DNA of 8,622 nucleotides from Pseudomonadota bacterium (lineage in GTDB: Bacteria > Bdellovibrionota_B > Oligoflexia > Silvanigrellales > Silvanigrellaceae): contig JAIXXU010000007.1 of assembly GCA_027490595.1 (NCBI GenBank), forward strand, positions 1-8,622, given 5' to 3'. Below are positions 6,030 to 8,622 of this stretch, piece after piece (positions within the stretch are counted from its first letter, which is position 1; each line of letters starts with the position of its first letter). The position numbers and the translations under genes are program-made. A model generated the notes under the pieces. That model was given only the letters and a program-made list of their open reading frames with translations, was not told where the DNA came from and did no database searches.

Positions 6030-7256
6030 TTATCCCTTTCCTGGCCATATTATCTTAAAACCTAAAAGTGGGCGCAAGGAAGGGTTTGTATAAACTAATC
6101 CTAATTTAGCTTGCAGGTAAAACCAATTTATAAAACTAATCCGTGAAAGCAAATCAATTTCAGGGAACCATAGAAGGCTGTTGTGATTGAAAAGAATTTG
6201 ACATGCCGGAGAAATTTCAACCTTCAATTTTTCCTGAAATTCATATATAAATACGTTTAAAAATGGCCGAAAAAAATAATAATTCTCTGAATTCTGCCAG
6301 CGTTTTGTTTTCTGTACAAGGAAACCTTCATCATTGATATTTTTTTGTAGAGCCACGTGATCTATATTCCGTTTTACATATGAACCATCAAAACCTAACC
6401 CAAAAACCTTATTTTCAACTAAAAAAGTAGAATATGTCCAAGAACTATTTGAAGAAAAAAATTGATAAAACGGCACGTCATTAGAAAACTGAAACAAATA
6501 ATCAATACCCAATCCTAGCTTAAATGCCAGATGATTTTCACCCCAGTCTAGAGACAAAGAAGGCGTCTTATGAGGAGAAAAACTCTCTTTGTTATTCGGC
6601 TGATGATCATTTTGTTGATGGGCATAAAAATTAGCTTTTACAGGCACATACGTTTGAGCAAAATCTGCAGACACTTTTTGCACAGAATATTCATTATTCT
6701 TGCAATATATTCCAACATAATAATCAATACCTCGAGGCCCATTAAATTCCATAGTTCTCATAGGCCTACCATTAATATAAGCAAGACAATCACTGTGTTG
6801 TTTATCAAGAACAACAATAAAATCAGCATTTTTTTGTCCTTGATTTTCTTCCATAGCAAATGCTAATTTTTGAGCATAGTTTTCATTAATTTGTTGTTTA
6901 AATTGCTCAACCAGAATAGAACGAGTAGAAGTAGTTAAAAAGGATCTCAAAGAATTTAAGTCATCTTGTAACAAACCTTGAACTAAGAGAATTAAATCAA
7001 CACGCGCTGAACGATCTCCATTCTTAAATTTTTCTTTTGTAATTTCTTTTAATTGAATTAGAATATTGTTTGCTTGCTGTTTTTCAAAATAATCAGGGGA
7101 TTGCCCATGCTGCAAGATCTGTTGGACCATAGAAATTTCATTTTGAATTTTATCTGTAGATGCGGACACTCTCCAACACCAAAAAAATAAAATTAACCCA
7201 AGACTCACATATAGATATTGTTTCCAATTGCCTTCTAAATAACCAAAAGTACACAC
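6030..7256 (-). CDS. Hypothetical secreted or outer-membrane protein with beta-rich C-terminal half
   Basis: 408 residues of unrecognised family. The start is GTG at 7256, supported by AAGGAG (7264-7269) 7 bases upstream. A hydrophobic stretch at residues 14-28, followed by V-S-A at 30-32, looks like a signal peptide cut after residue 32. Residues 34-140 are helical and rich in Gln, Lys and Asn. Residues 145-200 resemble a PEGA-like beta domain: Cys157 before AYINGRP and Cys185 in IYCKNN could form a disulphide. A low-complexity His/Asn/Gln linker (212-230) leads to 234-406, where alternating aromatic and polar residues and short Gly-containing strands suggest an outer-membrane beta-barrel of perhaps 8-10 strands. 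The C-terminus ends in WPGKG and not in the usual terminal Phe or Trp. Periplasmic domain plus barrel is inference; a periplasmic or cell-surface location is reasonably supported. It lies between the 417-residue gene and rph. Confidence 0.8.
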   Translation of the reverse strand: MCTFGYLEGNWKQYLYVSLGLILFFWCWRVSASTDKIQNEISMVQQILQHGQSPDYFEKQQANNILIQLKEITKEKFKNGDRSARVDLILLVQGLLQDDLNSLRSFLTTSTRSILVEQFKQQINENYAQKLAFAMEENQGQKNADFIVVLDKQHSDCLAYINGRPMRTMEFNGPRGIDYYVGIYCKNNEYSVQKVSADFAQTYVPVKANFYAHQQNDHQPNNKESFSPHKTPSLSLDWGENHLAFKLGLGIDYLFQFSNDVPFYQFFSSNSSWTYSTFLVENKVFGLGFDGSYVKRNIDHVALQKNINDEGFLVQKTKRWQNSENYYFFRPFLNVFIYEFQEKLKVEISPACQILFNHNSLLWFPEIDLLSRISFINWFYLQAKLGLVYTNPSLRPLLGFKIIWPGKG

Positions 7257-7263
7257 TTAGAAT

Positions 7264-7269
7264 CTCCTT
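7264..7269 (-). promoter_or_regulatory. Ribosome binding site for the 408-residue gene
   Basis: AAGGAG on the minus strand, 7 bases before the GTG at 7256. This near-consensus site supports a GTG start. Confidence 0.75.
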
Positions 7270-7355
7270 CGTCTACAGGAAAACAAAGGAACACTAAGGC
7301 AAAAAAGATATTTTTTACACGGACATTTTTTGGAACTTAAATTTGTAGTCGGCTC

Positions 7356-8609
7356 TTATAAATATTGAGCGGATTTCTTACGTTGCAAGATAGAAGACAT
7401 ATAGGCTTTAAATTGCTGCTTTGTCATACCTTTGCGATCACGCTCGAAAGCCTTCCGCTGAAGAGGCTTTAATGATTCGTAAAATTCTGAAACGAGAATA
7501 AGAAACTCATGGTCAGTAAGATCCCGACAAAACGATTTGGAAAATTCTTTTTTTGTAGGTTTTTTCAGATCTCTGGTATGAATATCTTCTATGACTTCGC
7601 TTCTTTTTTTGAGAACTATGCCATCATCTAAAAACTTTGGAGCCAATACAGTCTTTATCTTAGAGCGGGAAATCAAAGAATTACCAAAGTAATTTTGCCT
7701 GTCTAAGGGCGGTCTAGTTTCTGTTTTGTCCATTTGTATGGAAAGCCCTTGAGCTAAGGGACGCCTCGATGATGGTTTTTTCACTTCTTTAGGCTCAGAG
7801 AGCTGAGAACAAAAGGCTAGTGGTTGGAGCTCAAGTGACTCTTCTTTGTCCAAAAGTATTTTTTCACTCTGAAAGGAGAACAGACTGGCTTCAGCTTGGC
7901 GTTCTAAGGCAACTGCCTCAAATACCTGATCGGACAACTGACAAACGCAGACAACGTGAACAGCTTCACCTTCGTGCCTTAACTTTTTCTTCATCTCTGA
8001 TAACTTTTGCGCTGGTGGCTGACTTGTCCAACCTAAGACACCATGGTCATACAGTGACGACACCATAGATAGAAAATCTTTGTGGAACGCTGATATATTG
8101 CTGACATCTACATAAAAAGAGTTTGTTTGCCCCAGTGTCCGTCCATCTTTTTGCTTATTGGCCTCTAAAAAAATATAATTCAACATTTTTTTTAGACTTA
8201 CCCTCGAACCCATAGCTTTTATCACAAGAGGGCTAAGTGTGACCACGTGGGATGAATCAAGATCATTCACGTTATTCAGCTCTGAAGGGAAACAAAATGT
8301 TTTAAAATCGGTGGTAAATTGCAGGTTTAAATAAATGCCATCGCAATCTTCAGTTAAGCCCGCTTGCCTAACAAAGTTTAGAAAACCTTTACTATGAAGC
8401 TGAAAACCACGGCTACGTTTCGAAACTTTAAGCTCTTGAATTTTTAGTGGTTGAGAGAATACCAGGCAAAGTTCTTTTGCAAGCTCCTGAATTTGAGAAG
8501 ATGTACCAATAAGGTGATTATTTAGTTTGATTTTTATGGAAGTTTTGTCTTGGTAAGAATGACAAAAGCTTAGAATAATCTCGTTCCATACCGAGAAAAG
8601 AGGAGCCAT
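7356..8609 (-). CDS. Hypothetical 417-residue protein; 5' end uncertain at window edge
   Basis: I do not recognise this protein. The ATG at 8609 gives 417 residues, but only 13 bases precede it in the window. They contain no Shine-Dalgarno sequence and no in-frame stop, so the true start may lie outside. There is no clear signal peptide or membrane helix, suggesting a cytoplasmic protein. Residues 1-190 look like a mixed alpha/beta domain. Residues 196-215 are basic and helical (many Lys in SEMKKKLRH). Residues 270-350 are a Ser/Pro/Lys/Arg-rich, probably flexible linker. The last 55 residues (about 360-417) form a compact, strongly basic helical segment with LTDHEF, LKPLQRKAFERDRKG and KQQFKAYMSSILQRKK. 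The base composition appears nearer pfk than the AT-rich 596-residue gene. The gap to the next gene is 99 bases. A nucleic-acid or protein-scaffold role for the basic tail is possible but unsupported. Confidence 0.8.
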   Translation of the reverse strand: MAPLFSVWNEIILSFCHSYQDKTSIKIKLNNHLIGTSSQIQELAKELCLVFSQPLKIQELKVSKRSRGFQLHSKGFLNFVRQAGLTEDCDGIYLNLQFTTDFKTFCFPSELNNVNDLDSSHVVTLSPLVIKAMGSRVSLKKMLNYIFLEANKQKDGRTLGQTNSFYVDVSNISAFHKDFLSMVSSLYDHGVLGWTSQPPAQKLSEMKKKLRHEGEAVHVVCVCQLSDQVFEAVALERQAEASLFSFQSEKILLDKEESLELQPLAFCSQLSEPKEVKKPSSRRPLAQGLSIQMDKTETRPPLDRQNYFGNSLISRSKIKTVLAPKFLDDGIVLKKRSEVIEDIHTRDLKKPTKKEFSKSFCRDLTDHEFLILVSEFYESLKPLQRKAFERDRKGMTKQQFKAYMSSILQRKKSAQYL

Positions 8610-8622
8610 AATTTTAGTATGA

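Noticed and set aside
7299..7318. A6/T6 hairpin between the 417- and 408-residue genes as a terminator
   Set aside because: The stem is almost only A-T pairs and the T-tract is itself the 3' arm, so no stable hairpin followed by a free U-tract results.
7820..8068. Plus-strand open frame of 82 codons inside the 417-residue gene
   Set aside because: It is antisense to a longer frame, has no ribosome binding site and its product has no recognisable features.

Overview
The window is 8.6 kb of low-GC (roughly 35-40 %) DNA from a Gram-negative bacterium. A Bcr/CflA-type efflux pump, a signal-peptide protein with a beta-strand-rich C-terminal half, and bacterial Shine-Dalgarno sites with some GTG starts support this. 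The lineage cannot be fixed from the sequence. A plant/trypanosome-type phosphofructokinase and a protein that looks like a PEGA-like domain joined to an outer-membrane barrel are compatible with Bdellovibrionota-like or other deltaproteobacteria-related groups, or with a host-associated bacterium. That is inference only. No tRNA, rRNA, IS element, CRISPR array or phage gene was seen.

Layout, left to right. Positions 1-451 (minus) hold the 5' part of an unknown gene that runs off the left edge. A 130-bp divergent intergenic region with an 8-bp inverted repeat separates it from the only plus-strand gene, an MFS drug transporter (582-1802). That gene converges on a very AT-rich gene for a 596-residue unknown protein (1860-3650, minus). 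Upstream of it on the same strand lie a plant-type ATP-dependent 6-phosphofructokinase (start taken at 5126, stop at 3777), ribonuclease PH (5932-5210), a secreted or outer-membrane unknown protein (7256-6030) and a 417-residue unknown protein (8609-7356) at the right edge. A convincing intrinsic terminator follows pfk and a weaker one follows the 408-residue gene, so the minus-strand genes are probably several transcription units. rph and pfk are the best candidates for co-transcription.

The housekeeping part is clear: RNase PH trims tRNA 3' ends and PFK drives the committed step of glycolysis. The most interesting signal is in the unknown genes. The 596-residue protein contains two diverged copies of a roughly 120-residue helical module. 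The truncated protein at the left edge, on the other side of the transporter, appears to carry a third copy. This suggests an undescribed, locally expanded protein family that hand alignment alone cannot prove. All gaps between genes are shorter than about 130 bases and hold only the regulatory elements listed.
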